From: Aliterella atlantica CENA595
GTDB taxonomy: Bacteria > Cyanobacteriota > Cyanobacteriia > Cyanobacteriales > Chroococcidiopsidaceae
Length of the DNA stretch: 64,000 nt
Assembly: GCF_000952155.1 (NCBI RefSeq)
Contig: NZ_JYON01000016.1
Span: 1 to 64,000 of the forward strand
Direction of reading: 5' to 3'
The translations under genes were made by a program, and so were the position numbers. Within the stretch, counting starts at the first letter, position 1. The number at the start of each line of letters is the position of its first letter. Positions 26,400 through 35,001 of the stretch are shown here, piece after piece. The notes below the pieces were generated by a model. It did no database searches. It had not been told where the DNA came from and saw only the letters and a program-made list of their open reading frames with translations.

Positions 26400-28124
26400 G
26401 TGACTCGAAGACTGCAATTCTTGTGCCAAAATGGTTCAATCGTTCTGCGCTTCTTAATCGTCGCCCTGGTATTTTCAGTCCTGCTGAGTTCTAAGGCAAG
26501 ATTATTCCAGACTTCTGCGATTGCACAAGCCCCGATGCAATCTATGCAGACTAATGCCTGTAGCGCTTTGACGCAAAGAGACTTTGCAGCCATTCCCGAT
26601 GCGCCCACCGCACTTTTTTCGGCTCAAATTGTTGCTGCTATGGCTGGGACTCCCCAATACTGCGAGGTGAAAGGATACGTTACACCGCAAATTCAGTTTG
26701 AAATACGGTTGCCCACTCAAAACTGGAATCGTCGCTATCTTCAAGTTGGCTGTGGTGGATATTGCGGCAGTTTGAGAGCTTCGCCAGAATATATCGCTGC
26801 ACTCAATCAAAACTTTGCAGTGGCTTTTGACAATTCAGGACACGTTGGCGGCGGCTTAGGCGCGGGGGGCGCACTCTGGGGACTAGATCAGCCCCAACTA
26901 CGAACGGACTTCGGCTACCGCTCGGAACACGTAATGTTAATTGCCGCAAAAGCGATCGCTTCTGCCTTTTATGGAGAAAGCCCTAAATACTCTTACTTTC
27001 AGGGCTGTTCCAACGGGGGGCGACAAGCTCTAATGGCAGCACAAAGATATCCAAATGATTTTGACGGCATTATTGCGGGCGCACCTGCGGCAATTCAAGC
27101 CCCATTAAATGGGGAATACGAAACGTGGAATGCGATCGCCAATCTCGACTCACAAGGAAATGCCATTCTACCCGCCGATAAACTACCACTAATTCATCAG
27201 GCTGCACTGGCAGATTGTGACGGTAAAGATGGATTAGTTGACGGACAAATTACCGATCCTAGAGTTTGTACCTTTAAGCCCCAATCGCTGCGTTGTTCTA
27301 GCAATGGCGATCGCGCAAATTGTTTAACAATAGCTCAAATTGCAGTTGTTAATAAATTGTATAGCGGTCCAGTGGATAGTCAGGGTAAGCGACTCTACCC
27401 AGGCAGTCAAACGATTGGCTCAGAACTGGGGTGGGCAGGTGCAAGCATCGGCAGTTCTGGAATGCCACCAATGGCAGCGAATATCGCCGACGGCTATCTG
27501 AAATATCTTGCTTTTCCCAAGAGTCCCCCTGCATCTTTTTCCTACAAAGACTGGCAATTTACAACAGAGGGCTTCGATCGCCTGCGTCCTTTAGGCAAAG
27601 TGTACAATGCTACTAATCCTGACCTCAAAGATTTCCGCGATCGCGGCGGCAAACTTATCCTCTATCACGGTTGGGCAGATCCAGCGATTCCCCCGCAAGG
27701 CACGCTCGCTTACTATCAGGCAGTTCAAGATACAATGGGCGGTCTTGCCAACGTGCAATCGTTTGCCAGGTTGTTTATGCTGCCGGGAGTATATCACTGT
27801 CAAGGCGGGACGGGTCCAAGCCGCGTAGATTGGCTTGCTCCGATTGTTGCTTGGGTAGAACAAGGCACTCCCCCAACTAAAATTATTGCCTCGCAAACAA
27901 CTGCCGATTCAGCCAGTGGTGGGTTTAGCAATCCAACTGAGGGATCGACCGGAAGCAATGCAAAAATTGTCAGAACAAGACCGATATTTCCTTACCCAAT
28001 GCAAGCAAAGTACAACGGCAAGGGAAGCATGGACGATGCCGCAAACTTTGTCGGGGTAATGCCTTCCCGAATCCCAAGCGATCGCATCAATTGGATTGGC
28101 AACGATTTGTTCCAGCCGCAGTAA
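26400..28124 (+). CDS. Tannase/feruloyl esterase family protein, secreted
   Basis: 574 residues. GTG start with AGAGGAG at good spacing. Signal peptide about 12-40 (IVLRFLIVALVFSVLLSS). Alpha/beta hydrolase of the tannase family (PF07519): nucleophile Ser in FQGCSNGGRQAL, catalytic Asp in LYHGWADPAIPP, and His in GVYHCQGG. The Cys beside Ser and the Cys beside His form the CS-D-HC arrangement known for this family, where a disulfide links the catalytic Ser and His neighbours. It should cleave ester bonds of gallate, ferulate or similar aromatic acids in the periplasm or outside. It opens an island with padR and a UbiD-type decarboxylase. A decayed copy of its C-terminus lies at 29721. Confidence 0.9.
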   Translation: MTRRLQFLCQNGSIVLRFLIVALVFSVLLSSKARLFQTSAIAQAPMQSMQTNACSALTQRDFAAIPDAPTALFSAQIVAAMAGTPQYCEVKGYVTPQIQFEIRLPTQNWNRRYLQVGCGGYCGSLRASPEYIAALNQNFAVAFDNSGHVGGGLGAGGALWGLDQPQLRTDFGYRSEHVMLIAAKAIASAFYGESPKYSYFQGCSNGGRQALMAAQRYPNDFDGIIAGAPAAIQAPLNGEYETWNAIANLDSQGNAILPADKLPLIHQAALADCDGKDGLVDGQITDPRVCTFKPQSLRCSSNGDRANCLTIAQIAVVNKLYSGPVDSQGKRLYPGSQTIGSELGWAGASIGSSGMPPMAANIADGYLKYLAFPKSPPASFSYKDWQFTTEGFDRLRPLGKVYNATNPDLKDFRDRGGKLILYHGWADPAIPPQGTLAYYQAVQDTMGGLANVQSFARLFMLPGVYHCQGGTGPSRVDWLAPIVAWVEQGTPPTKIIASQTTADSASGGFSNPTEGSTGSNAKIVRTRPIFPYPMQAKYNGKGSMDDAANFVGVMPSRIPSDRINWIGNDLFQPQ

Positions 28125-28387
28125 TTTGAGAAAGTTTCAACTTTATGGTGAGAGCGATCGCAACCTCTCCGGTGGAACATACATCCATACTCGCTCCCCC
28201 AAAGTGGGAAAGAATCTCAATTCGAGCAGCGAATTTCTAACTAATTCTGCGATTGGTAGCATTTCCTAGCTCAAAACGACCTCGATCGCAAGTTCGCACC
28301 GCTTTGTAATCTACTTCTACTGTATGCCTGTTGTTATATAGGCGATCGACAACTGAGTAAGGATTTAGAATTTGTTGTTGTCAAATC
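28125..28387. other. Non-coding spacer before the padR operator
   Basis: No gene is supported. A short protein-like open stretch on the minus strand (about 28240-28370, containing NPYSVVDRLYNNRHTVEVDY) has no start codon and I cannot identify it; it may be a remnant. Confidence 0.4.
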
Positions 28388-28433
28388 CGATATATCGCGA
28401 TATATAAAAAATAAGCGATATATCGCGATACGT
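28388..28433. promoter_or_regulatory. Double palindromic operator upstream of padR
   Basis: Two copies of CGATATATCGCGATA start 28 bp apart (28388 and 28416), separated by an A/T spacer. The first is a perfect 16-bp palindrome (ATATATCGCGATATAT, 28390-28405); the second keeps the TATCGCGATA core. PadR-family dimers bind such inverted repeats near their own genes (known of the family); autoregulation here is inferred. Confidence 0.7.
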
Positions 28434-28458
28434 CAAAGAAAATTACAAGGAGCTAAGT

Positions 28459-29031
28459 ATGTTCAGACGATTTCATTCAGGTATTCCCCAACCAGCGTGG
28501 GCAGGAGAAGGACCTGACAATAAATTCTTCATGAGTGGGCGACATGGACGCAGAGATTCGTTTGGTGGTGATTGGGGAGATGAGCCTCGCACCCGTCGCG
28601 GTGACATCAAATTCATTTTGCTTGGGCTTCTATCTGAGCGCCCTCAGCATGGTTATGAATCGATCAAAGAGCTAGAAGCCCGTCGGGGTGGCTTTCGCCG
28701 TCTCAGTCCAGGCTCCGTCTATCCAACGCTGCAAATGCTAGAAGAAGGCGGTTATTTGACCAGTGAGGAAGTTGAGGGAAAGCGCGTTTACACGATTACA
28801 GACAGTGGCAGACAATTCTTGAGCGATCGGCAATCTGGTTCAAGAAAAGCTTACGACAGTTTTACAGAAAGTAAGCCTTCTGAATTAATCGAATTGCGGC
28901 GGACTCTAACTGACGTGAATGATGCAGTCACACAAGTTGCTCGAAGTGGCAATCCAGAGCGAGCCAATCGAGTTCGCGATCTGCTTGCTCAGGTAAAGCG
29001 TGAGATTTACAAGCTGCTTGCAGAAGAGTAA
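28459..29031 (+). CDS. PadR family transcriptional regulator
   Basis: 190 residues. An N-terminal Gly/Asp/Arg-rich extension of about 45 residues precedes the PadR winged helix (DIKFILLGLLSERPQHGYES, then LSPGSVYPTLQMLEEGGYLT and KRVYTITDSGRQFL). The C-terminal helical part (about 130-190) likely dimerises. AAGGAG stands before the ATG. PadR proteins commonly repress genes for phenolic acid metabolism; placed between an aromatic esterase and a UbiD decarboxylase, it is the likely regulator of this island. Two palindromes just upstream are its probable operator. The ligand is not known. Confidence 0.9.
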   Translation: MFRRFHSGIPQPAWAGEGPDNKFFMSGRHGRRDSFGGDWGDEPRTRRGDIKFILLGLLSERPQHGYESIKELEARRGGFRRLSPGSVYPTLQMLEEGGYLTSEEVEGKRVYTITDSGRQFLSDRQSGSRKAYDSFTESKPSELIELRRTLTDVNDAVTQVARSGNPERANRVRDLLAQVKREIYKLLAEE

Positions 29032-29081
29032 GCGGGTCAGATGTAATAAATTGCTTAACTTGTGGTGCTGTCTGCCGGATT

Positions 29082-29279
29082 GTGGGTAAAGATGCTGAAG
29101 GTTTACCCAAGCTGCAAGCCTTTCAAAATACTGACGCACAGAAGAAGATCGAACAATTGAAGAATTCTTTGCACCATCTTCAGGAAACTCTTCGCACCGA
29201 ACGGGCGACTGCAAAAGCCAAGATGCTCGATCTAAAAGCCCAACTCTCAAATTTGCAAAAATCTATTGGCGTGGATTGA
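29082..29279 (+). CDS. Small coiled-coil protein downstream of padR
   Basis: 65 residues from GTG 29082, almost all heptad-like helix (KKIEQLKNSLHHLQETLRTE ... LKAQLSNLQKSI). The frame is open upstream back to the padR stop and would add NCLTCGAVCRIV, with three Cys, but no standard start codon lies there. Either the start is the GTG or the gene has lost its 5' end. Same strand as padR, 50 nt away, so probably co-transcribed. Function unknown. Confidence 0.45.
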   Translation: MGKDAEGLPKLQAFQNTDAQKKIEQLKNSLHHLQETLRTERATAKAKMLDLKAQLSNLQKSIGVD

Positions 29280-29356
29280 GGCAAGTTGAAATATAGTTGG
29301 CTTAACTCTAAAAAAACCTGATAACAAAGGCATTGGTAACTCGAAGTTCTGAGGAA

Positions 29357-29647
29357 ATGAATGTGAACCGTTTGTTTCGTAAATACCACCGACAGCTAGC
29401 AATCGTCTGTGCGTTGCCACTACTTCTGACTGTCATCACCGGAATGCTTTTTCCCATAGCTAAAGGATTTCATCAGCGTCAACTTGCAGGCTTTCTCATC
29501 CATCTCCATACACTAAAAACTATTGGATTAGACAGTTTCTTTCCCATTATTAATGGTATTGGGCTGTTAGGGTTGCTCGTTACTGGCATTTACATGACCA
29601 GTCTCTTTCGAGAACGACGATTTCCCTCAAATCCACACGATCTTTAA
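29357..29647 (+). CDS. Small PepSY-type membrane protein
   Basis: 96 residues from ATG 29357; GTG 29363 is equally possible since GAGGA is only just upstream. Begins NRLFRKYHRQLAIVCALPLL, the typical first helix of PepSY-associated membrane proteins, with further helices at about 45-65 and 68-90 (IINGIGLLGLLVTGIYMTSL). Much shorter than the full PepSY reductase-like proteins; similar short versions exist in cyanobacteria. It follows padR and the coiled-coil gene on the same strand. Function unknown; a redox or iron-related role is only a guess from the family. Confidence 0.65.
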   Translation: MNVNRLFRKYHRQLAIVCALPLLLTVITGMLFPIAKGFHQRQLAGFLIHLHTLKTIGLDSFFPIINGIGLLGLLVTGIYMTSLFRERRFPSNPHDL

Positions 29648-29720
29648 GGAACGCCTATAGAGGGGAAAGTTTTAGAACTGCCTACTAGAATACGATCGCA
29701 TCGTCTGCCAAAATGCGATC

Positions 29721-29856
29721 GTAGTTAGAACAAGACCGATATTTCCTTACCCGATGCAAGCACAGTATAGCAGTCAGGGTAGCATTGACGATGCCCAATT
29801 AAACCCCAAACGAGCGCATTGATTGGAGCGAAAATGACTTCTTTCAGCCTAAATGA
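29721..29856 (+). pseudogene. Remnant of a second tannase/feruloyl esterase C-terminus
   Basis: Translates to VVRTRPIFPYPMQAQYSSQG then SIDDA, almost the same as the tail of the intact esterase at 26400 (IVRTRPIFPYPMQAKYNGKG). After a frameshift and a short loss it ends ERIDWSENDFFQPK-stop, against DRINWIGNDLFQPQ-stop. Nucleotide identity in the first part is high (AGAACAAGACCGATATTTCC is shared exactly). It points to an old tandem copy whose body has been deleted, with the padR block now between. Confidence 0.8.
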
Positions 29857-29922
29857 TACCAGTTTCTATCCTTCTGTTAACTAGGTTCATTCCCCACTCG
29901 GAGCGAATTAATCCGCAGAAAT

Positions 29923-30423
29923 TCAGAGCGAGCGTAATGCAGCAATTTGCTTGTTCCACCGTTCAAATACAGCTTGCGGTTCGTGCAGCGAGAAGGTTTC
30001 TCCAGACTCGACATCCGCATAAGCAGAGACGAGATGGCGAATACTTTTAATCTGAGCCTCGAAGAAGGTGAGGGGAACGCCTTCGACCTCTTTATGAATG
30101 GGTTGCGATCGCAGGCGCATCTCGCATACACCCTTGTCAAAGGGAATAACCATTGTTACTCTTCCATCTCGCAGCAAGTTTGCAGTAGTGCTAGATCTTG
30201 GAGAGATCGCGAATCGAATTTTAGCATTGGGCAGAGCCAGAACTTCACCTACACTCAAGAGCGATGCGTGCGCCCAACCCTCTTCGTTCACCGTCGAGAG
30301 GCGAATTGCATTCATCGGTTTAGATGGAAGGTTGTTGCCATCTAAAAAGGAGGCGATCGCCTTGGGAAGCTCCTTCGGGTCGATCGGCTTAGGGGGAATA
30401 TAAACTTGGTTCGCTTCGTTCAT
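29923..30423 (-). CDS. Pyridoxamine 5'-phosphate oxidase-like flavin-binding protein
   Basis: 166 residues from ATG 30423 (MNEANQVYIPPKPID). Split-barrel PNPOx-like fold suggested by MNAIRLSTVNEEGWAHASLL, the SPRSSTTANLLRDGRVTMVI strand pair and the C-terminal FERWNKQIAALRSL helix. True PdxH substrate residues are not evident, so a general FMN-binding or reductase role is more likely. It follows the UbiD-type gene on the same strand 123 nt downstream. Since UbiD enzymes use prenylated FMN, a supporting flavin function is a reasonable inference. An upstream 20-codon extension from GTG is open but unlikely. Confidence 0.7.
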   Translation of the reverse strand: MNEANQVYIPPKPIDPKELPKAIASFLDGNNLPSKPMNAIRLSTVNEEGWAHASLLSVGEVLALPNAKIRFAISPRSSTTANLLRDGRVTMVIPFDKGVCEMRLRSQPIHKEVEGVPLTFFEAQIKSIRHLVSAYADVESGETFSLHEPQAVFERWNKQIAALRSL

Positions 30424-30545
30424 CTTCAGTTTCGTTTTTCGTTGATTTGTGGATCGTGGCGATTCCTTCGAGATGCGCGTCACGCGCCGATCGCGCCAGT
30501 AATACCTGTGATGCTTTGGGGCATCTTTTTGAAATTCTCAGAGAA

Positions 30546-32078
30546 TCACTGCTCGTCGAATAGTTCTGGGGCAAAAGGTCGCGGGTCTAATTCTCGGAAT
30601 TGGGCGCGTTTGAAATGCTCTTTTAGCGCGAACGGGACGGTGCAGTCGAAGATCGTCTTGCACGTACTTCCCTTTGCATGAATTGCTGGGCTGTATTCTG
30701 GAATCTGCGATGGATCGAGAACGTGTCCGGTGATGCCCGGTACGACGATCGTGCCTGTATCCCCTTGATAGCGGGTTTGCATTGCCCACAGAACATCATC
30801 GCTATCAAACAGATCGACATCCTCATCAACGAGGATGATGTTTTTTACTTCGCGATAGACCGCGAGCGCAATCAGTGCCGCCTGCCGTGCTGTCCCGTCA
30901 TCGCCTGCGACTCGCTTTTCGATCTGCAAGATTGCCAGGAACTTCCCACCGCCCGAACTGTGAGAGTAGACGTTCTGTAGCAAACCTGGTAATGCAAGTT
31001 CTACTGCGTTGTAGATACTCGCCTCGGTCGGAATTCCCGCTAAGTTGACGTGCTCCTCACCAGGTCCAACCAGGGTTTGTAGGATAGCGTTGTGCCGCAT
31101 CGTCACGGCAGTCACTTTGATTACTGGTAGGGATGGATTGGCGGGTCCGGTGTAACCAGGAAACTCCGGCATCGCGTAACCCGTGTGTGTGTTCTGATCC
31201 TCAGCTACCCGCACATTGGGTAGAACTTCGCCTTCGATGACAATCTCGGCACGAGCGATCGCTTTCTGCTTGACCGTCACGCAATCCACAAGCTCAACAG
31301 GCTTACCACGTAGACCCCCTGCGACACAAAGTTCATCGAAGCCGAAAGGCGTGGTTGGTGCTTCAAAACACGCGCCAATATGAATGGCTGGGTCAAGTCC
31401 CATGTCGATCGAGATCGGCAAAGGTTTGCCAGCCGCTTCCGCTTTTTGTCGATAAGCATCAATGTGTCGTCCCGGTGCGAAGAAGATCGAAAGTTCATCT
31501 CGACTCTGCACGCAAAGCCGATGAATGGTGACATCAGTATTGGACTCCTCATCTGGATCGCTTCCGAGAACAAGACCCATGCAGAAGTAAGGTCTGGCAT
31601 CCTCTTCGGTGTTCGTCGGTGCTGGAAGGAGTTTACGCAAATCAAAATTTGGATCGTCTGCCCGATGGACCTCTTCCTGACAGGGCGCATCTTTCTCATC
31701 GATGGTGACGGGAGGAATGATTGTCTTGACGGCTTTGCCCATCTGCATTCCCAGTTCGCGGGTGGGCGCACCTAATAGTAAGCTCACTCGTTCGCGGCTC
31801 GCCATCATCCCAACTAGCACGCGAGAGTTTGGGTAGCCCTTCACCTTATTGAATGTCATCGCTGGACCGATTCGAGTGGGTCGCATCACGGTTCCACCAG
31901 CCCCAATATATCGATACACTCCAGCAAGTTCAGCAATCGGATCGACTGGGCGATCCGTTTCAATGTATTGCCCTTTGAAGTTCTTGAGGTGTTCGATCGC
32001 AGAGCGCAAATCGTTGATGTTCGGAACATTCCATCCAAGCGGATGCTCCGCTTTGGCTTGCTCAATATCGCTCGACAT
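30546..32078 (-). CDS. UbiD family (prenylated-FMN) decarboxylase, phenolic acid type
   Basis: 510 residues, matching UbiD-fold decarboxylases of gallate/hydroxybenzoate type. Seen: YRYIGAGGTVMRPTRIGPAM near the N-terminus, TDVTIHRLCVQSRDEL with the prFMN-contacting region, PISIDMGLDPAIHIGACFEA, the Glu-rich active-site strand AEIVIEGEVLPNVRVAEDQ, and HSSGGGKFLAILQIEK. Such enzymes convert gallate or protocatechuate to pyrogallol or catechol and need a UbiX prenyltransferase, not found in this window. The gene looks more G+C-rich than its neighbours and has few HIP1 sites, a sign of transfer. Exact substrate unproven. Confidence 0.87.
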   Translation of the reverse strand: MSSDIEQAKAEHPLGWNVPNINDLRSAIEHLKNFKGQYIETDRPVDPIAELAGVYRYIGAGGTVMRPTRIGPAMTFNKVKGYPNSRVLVGMMASRERVSLLLGAPTRELGMQMGKAVKTIIPPVTIDEKDAPCQEEVHRADDPNFDLRKLLPAPTNTEEDARPYFCMGLVLGSDPDEESNTDVTIHRLCVQSRDELSIFFAPGRHIDAYRQKAEAAGKPLPISIDMGLDPAIHIGACFEAPTTPFGFDELCVAGGLRGKPVELVDCVTVKQKAIARAEIVIEGEVLPNVRVAEDQNTHTGYAMPEFPGYTGPANPSLPVIKVTAVTMRHNAILQTLVGPGEEHVNLAGIPTEASIYNAVELALPGLLQNVYSHSSGGGKFLAILQIEKRVAGDDGTARQAALIALAVYREVKNIILVDEDVDLFDSDDVLWAMQTRYQGDTGTIVVPGITGHVLDPSQIPEYSPAIHAKGSTCKTIFDCTVPFALKEHFKRAQFRELDPRPFAPELFDEQ

Positions 32079-32592
32079 GAAAACTCTCTTTATTGCGAAT
32101 TGAAATCAAAACTTGGGCAGATTCTCTTATATTTACTGAATCTAACCAACAAGGAAATAAAGCAGGTTTTACTCAAGTTGTCATCTTCACTAAATCGCCA
32201 TCGCCCGTTCGCTGCTTCTAACTGAAGTGATACTTTCTCCATTTAAAGCTCTAACCTTAGGCATAGTTGTCTTCAAATTCTCAGTCTACTCTTAGTTAGA
32301 GCTAATGGTTGATTAAGTCTAGAATCCCTTGATTATAGAATATTTTCTGTGACTTCCAAACAAGCGCTTCATCAGCCGTCATATTGCACAAATTGGACAG
32401 ATGATAGTAAGAGCAACCACATCAATAGCTGGTGGATTGCCTATACGCTCGAAGGCATCTGGGACTGGATCTTTAAACAGCACAAATGAGCCGTTTTTGC
32501 AAAAATGGTTAGCTGTGTCACAAAAACTTTACTCTGGGTTTCCAGCCAAACCCATATTCAACCCTAAGATATAGCAATTTTTACCCAGGTGC
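32079..32592. other. Non-coding region with a possible gene remnant (32364-32489)
   Basis: Mostly AT-rich without genes. One plus-strand stretch reads CTNWTDDSKSNHINSWWIAY then TLEGIWDWIFKQHK-stop, clearly protein-like, with no start codon and no coding support further upstream than about 32350. The end resembles C-termini of some carboxylesterases, but this is a weak match. Treated as a fragment. Confidence 0.4.
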
Positions 32593-32608
32593 GTTACATT
32601 ATTTAATA
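32593..32608 (+). promoter_or_regulatory. HLR1-like RpaB site upstream of hli
   Basis: GTTACATT, two bases, then TTAATATA: the first half fits the HLR1 consensus bound by the regulator RpaB, the second half only partly. It lies 31 nt before the ATG of a high-light-inducible gene, the classic RpaB target (known). Confidence 0.35.
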
Positions 32609-32638
32609 TATAAAGCTATATAACTTAACAAATTAACC

Positions 32639-32818
32639 ATGCAAGACACAACTAAAGTCACAACCCCAGTAATGGACGATCGCAATGCTTGGCGTTATGG
32701 GTTTACTCCCCAAGCAGAAATTTGGAACGGTCGTTTGGCAATGATTGGTTTTTTAGCTGCTGCATTGATTGAATTGTTCTCCGGTCAAGGATTTTTGCAC
32801 TTCTGGGGAATTATGTAA
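32639..32818 (+). CDS. hli: High light-inducible protein (HLIP, one-helix chlorophyll-binding)
   Basis: 59 residues. The single membrane helix carries the LHC motif EIWNGRLAMIGFLAAALIE, with the Glu/Asn/Arg that ligate chlorophyll a. Preceded by WRYGFTPQ, usual for HliA/B types. HLIPs protect newly made chlorophyll proteins and photosystem II during assembly and excess light in the thylakoid. Own transcription unit with a possible HLR1 site upstream and a strong terminator downstream. Confidence 0.95.
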   Translation: MQDTTKVTTPVMDDRNAWRYGFTPQAEIWNGRLAMIGFLAAALIELFSGQGFLHFWGIM

Positions 32819-32920
32819 CCAGTGACCAGTTAAAGCCGATTGCAAGATTGCTTTCTCTTGGTAGCTGGATGCGATCGCTGCTCGAACGAGTTGTTAACAC
32901 CATTAACAGACAAGGGATAT

Positions 32921-32958
32921 AGACCTGGAAACCATCAAAATCTTCCAGGTCTTTTTTT
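32921..32958 (+). terminator. Terminator downstream of hli
   Basis: AGACCTGGAA and TTCCAGGTCT form a 10-bp stem with a 12-nt loop, followed by seven T residues. Confidence 0.85.
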
Positions 32959-32966
32959 GCGCGAAA

Positions 32967-32994
32967 AAAGCCCATAGGTATTCCTATCGGCTTT
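32967..32994 (-). terminator. Terminator of sigA
   Basis: Read on the minus strand, AAAGCCGATAGG and CCTATGGGCTTT pair with one mismatch around a short loop and are followed by a T-run. It lies 26 nt after the sigA stop. Confidence 0.8.
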
Positions 32995-33019
32995 AAGCAG
33001 ATATTTATTCGCTACCAAT

Positions 33020-34183
33020 TTAGCGGATGTATTCTTTTAAAACGCTATTGCGGTTAGGATGGCGCAGTTTGCGTAAAGCCTTAGCTTCAATTTGGCGGAT
33101 GCGTTCGCGGGTGACGTTAAATATTTGCCCAATTTCTTCTAGAGTCTTCATGCGACCGTCATCTAAGCCGTAGCGCAGCCTCAGTACATCGCGTTCGCGG
33201 GGGCTAAGACTATCTAAAACTTTTTCTAGGTCTTCGCGCAAGAGATTTTTAGAAACTTGGTCTTCTGGTGTCTCGCCATCAGACTCAATAAAATCGCCCA
33301 GGCGAGAATCTTCTTCTTTACCAATGGGCGTTTCTAGGGATATAGGTAATTGAGCAGATTTAGCAATAAATCGCAGCTTCTCGATCGTCATCTCCATGCG
33401 GGTAGCAATTTCTTCTTCTGTAGGCTTGCGTCCCATTTCTTGAGAAAGCAGCTTAGTTGTCTTTTTAATGCGAGAAATTGTTTCGTAAAGGTGGACGGGT
33501 AAACGAATTGTCCTTGACTGATCGGCGATCGCTCTGGTAATTGCTTGACGAATCCACCATGTAGCGTAGGTAGAGAACTTGTAACCTTTTTCGTGATCGA
33601 ACTTTTCTGCTGCCCGAATTAAGCCTAAACTGCCTTCCTGAATCAAGTCTTGAAACGATAAACCCCGATTCATGTACTTTTTGGCAATAGAAACTACTAA
33701 TCGTAGGTTCGATTGCACCATTTTGTCTTTCGCCCGTCGCCCGATATGCAAACGATAGCGGAACGATGATAGCGGTAGCTTGACAGCTTCAGCCCATTCG
33801 CTGTCATGAGGATCGCGATCTAATTGATCGCACAATTTCTCGCGCACGCGCTCCATTTCTAATAATTCAGCAATTTTCCGAGCTAGTTCAATTTCTTCGT
33901 CTGCCCGTAGTAGACGAATTCTTCCTATTTCCTGCAAATACAGCCGAATTGAGTCTTCTGTGTAGTGCTTCTTTTTGGTTTGCGCCCGACGACGAGATTT
34001 GACGACTTTACCAGATTTAGCCTCGTCCCCATCAGGTTGAGATTCTAAATATTCATCTTGTTCGTCACCATCTAAACCAATTGAGTATTCTTCTTCAATT
34101 AAAAGTTCAAAATTACTTTCAGGCTGATGAATTTCGAGTTCAGGCTGATGAGTGGTTTCGAGTACGTTGTTAGCCTGGTTCAT
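33020..34183 (-). CDS. sigA: Primary RNA polymerase sigma factor SigA (RpoD, group 1)
   Basis: 387 residues. Acidic N-terminus, then region 1.2 ([16 protein letters not shown]), region 2 ([51 protein letters not shown]), region 3 and region 4 ([17 protein letters not shown] and the helix-turn-helix [20 protein letters not shown]). Length and the short region 1.1 fit cyanobacterial SigA. Directs core RNA polymerase to housekeeping promoters. ATG with AGGAAC at good spacing, and an 800-nt gene-free region upstream that must hold its promoters. Confidence 0.97.
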   Translation of the reverse strand: MNQANNVLETTHQPELEIHQPESNFELLIEEEYSIGLDGDEQDEYLESQPDGDEAKSGKVVKSRRRAQTKKKHYTEDSIRLYLQEIGRIRLLRADEEIELARKIAELLEMERVREKLCDQLDRDPHDSEWAEAVKLPLSSFRYRLHIGRRAKDKMVQSNLRLVVSIAKKYMNRGLSFQDLIQEGSLGLIRAAEKFDHEKGYKFSTYATWWIRQAITRAIADQSRTIRLPVHLYETISRIKKTTKLLSQEMGRKPTEEEIATRMEMTIEKLRFIAKSAQLPISLETPIGKEEDSRLGDFIESDGETPEDQVSKNLLREDLEKVLDSLSPRERDVLRLRYGLDDGRMKTLEEIGQIFNVTRERIRQIEAKALRKLRHPNRNSVLKEYIR

Positions 34184-35001
34184 GCCGCGTTCCTCATGCT
34201 CCTTGATTCAACTATCAATCGATCGACATTTATTTCGCACTCTTATTAAGTAAGCCAAGAGCAAACTATAAAAGAGTTTTGATTGTTTGGACGGTCAATG
34301 ACAAGACAAACAAATAAGGCAATAGATATGTTTAATTGCTACGCGCCTATTAATTTTCTTGCCTAAAATAAAACTTTATCCCTAGATAAAAGCTAGCACT
34401 TAACAGCAGCACTGTGTCTTGCTGTTAATAAATGGAGTTCCATAGACCCCTCCGATTGTAGCCTGTTTCACAGAAATTGCCTGCATTTAATGTTCTAATC
34501 TCAAAATCCCTAAGTTTGATATGTTAAATCCGATCTCTTCGGGATCGAAGGCAGATTTGCAGGAGGAAAACCTAAATAGTCCAAAAGTTTTTGCTCTCTA
34601 GGCATTGTTGTTTTTATTCTAAATGCGATCGCTAACCTTGCTACTAACTTTCCGGTTTTTCTTTGGAAAATAAACAGCAAGCATTGGTGACTAAAAAAAG
34701 GGGCTTCATGCACTAATTTCGATCTTTCCTAGATTAATTCAGATTTTACTGGTTTGCCAACAATTAGACTTAAAAGCCATAGATTCTTGACTACAACCTG
34801 TAAAATAAGCTAGTTCAACTTTTCTTGCCTAAAAATAGCTAGTAACTAGACAGGAGATTTAAGCACCTTTAGGTAGATTAACTTAAGTTGCAACTTGTAG
34901 TCTTAGTCTAAGTTAACCGAAGAGTTGTAAAAATTTCAACCCTATTGCACTTGACAAATAACAATTTTTTCTAAAGCTACAGCTAAGATAACTAAAATTT
35001 T
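34184..35001. other. Gene-free region upstream of sigA
   Basis: About 800 nt between sigA (transcribed leftwards) and the 3' end of the deacetylase gene. It probably holds the sigA promoter and leader. A small hairpin TAACAGCA/TGCTGTTA lies at 34401-34427. A 67-codon open frame at 34510-34713 shows no family features or ribosome-binding site. Nothing else recognised. Confidence 0.5.

Noticed and set aside
27591..27896. Antisense and shifted frames inside the tannase gene
   Set aside because: Shadows of a well-supported esterase; no family features.
28240..28370. Protein-like minus-strand stretch (RLYNNRHTVEVDYKAVRT)
   Set aside because: No start codon and no family recognised; too short to call a gene.
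31277..31775. Frames of 130-165 codons within the UbiD-type gene on both strands
   Set aside because: Fully contained in a gene with clear UbiD motifs; composition is shadow-like.
34510..34713. 67-codon minus-strand frame upstream of sigA
   Set aside because: No ribosome-binding site, no recognisable motif, lies in AT-rich spacer.
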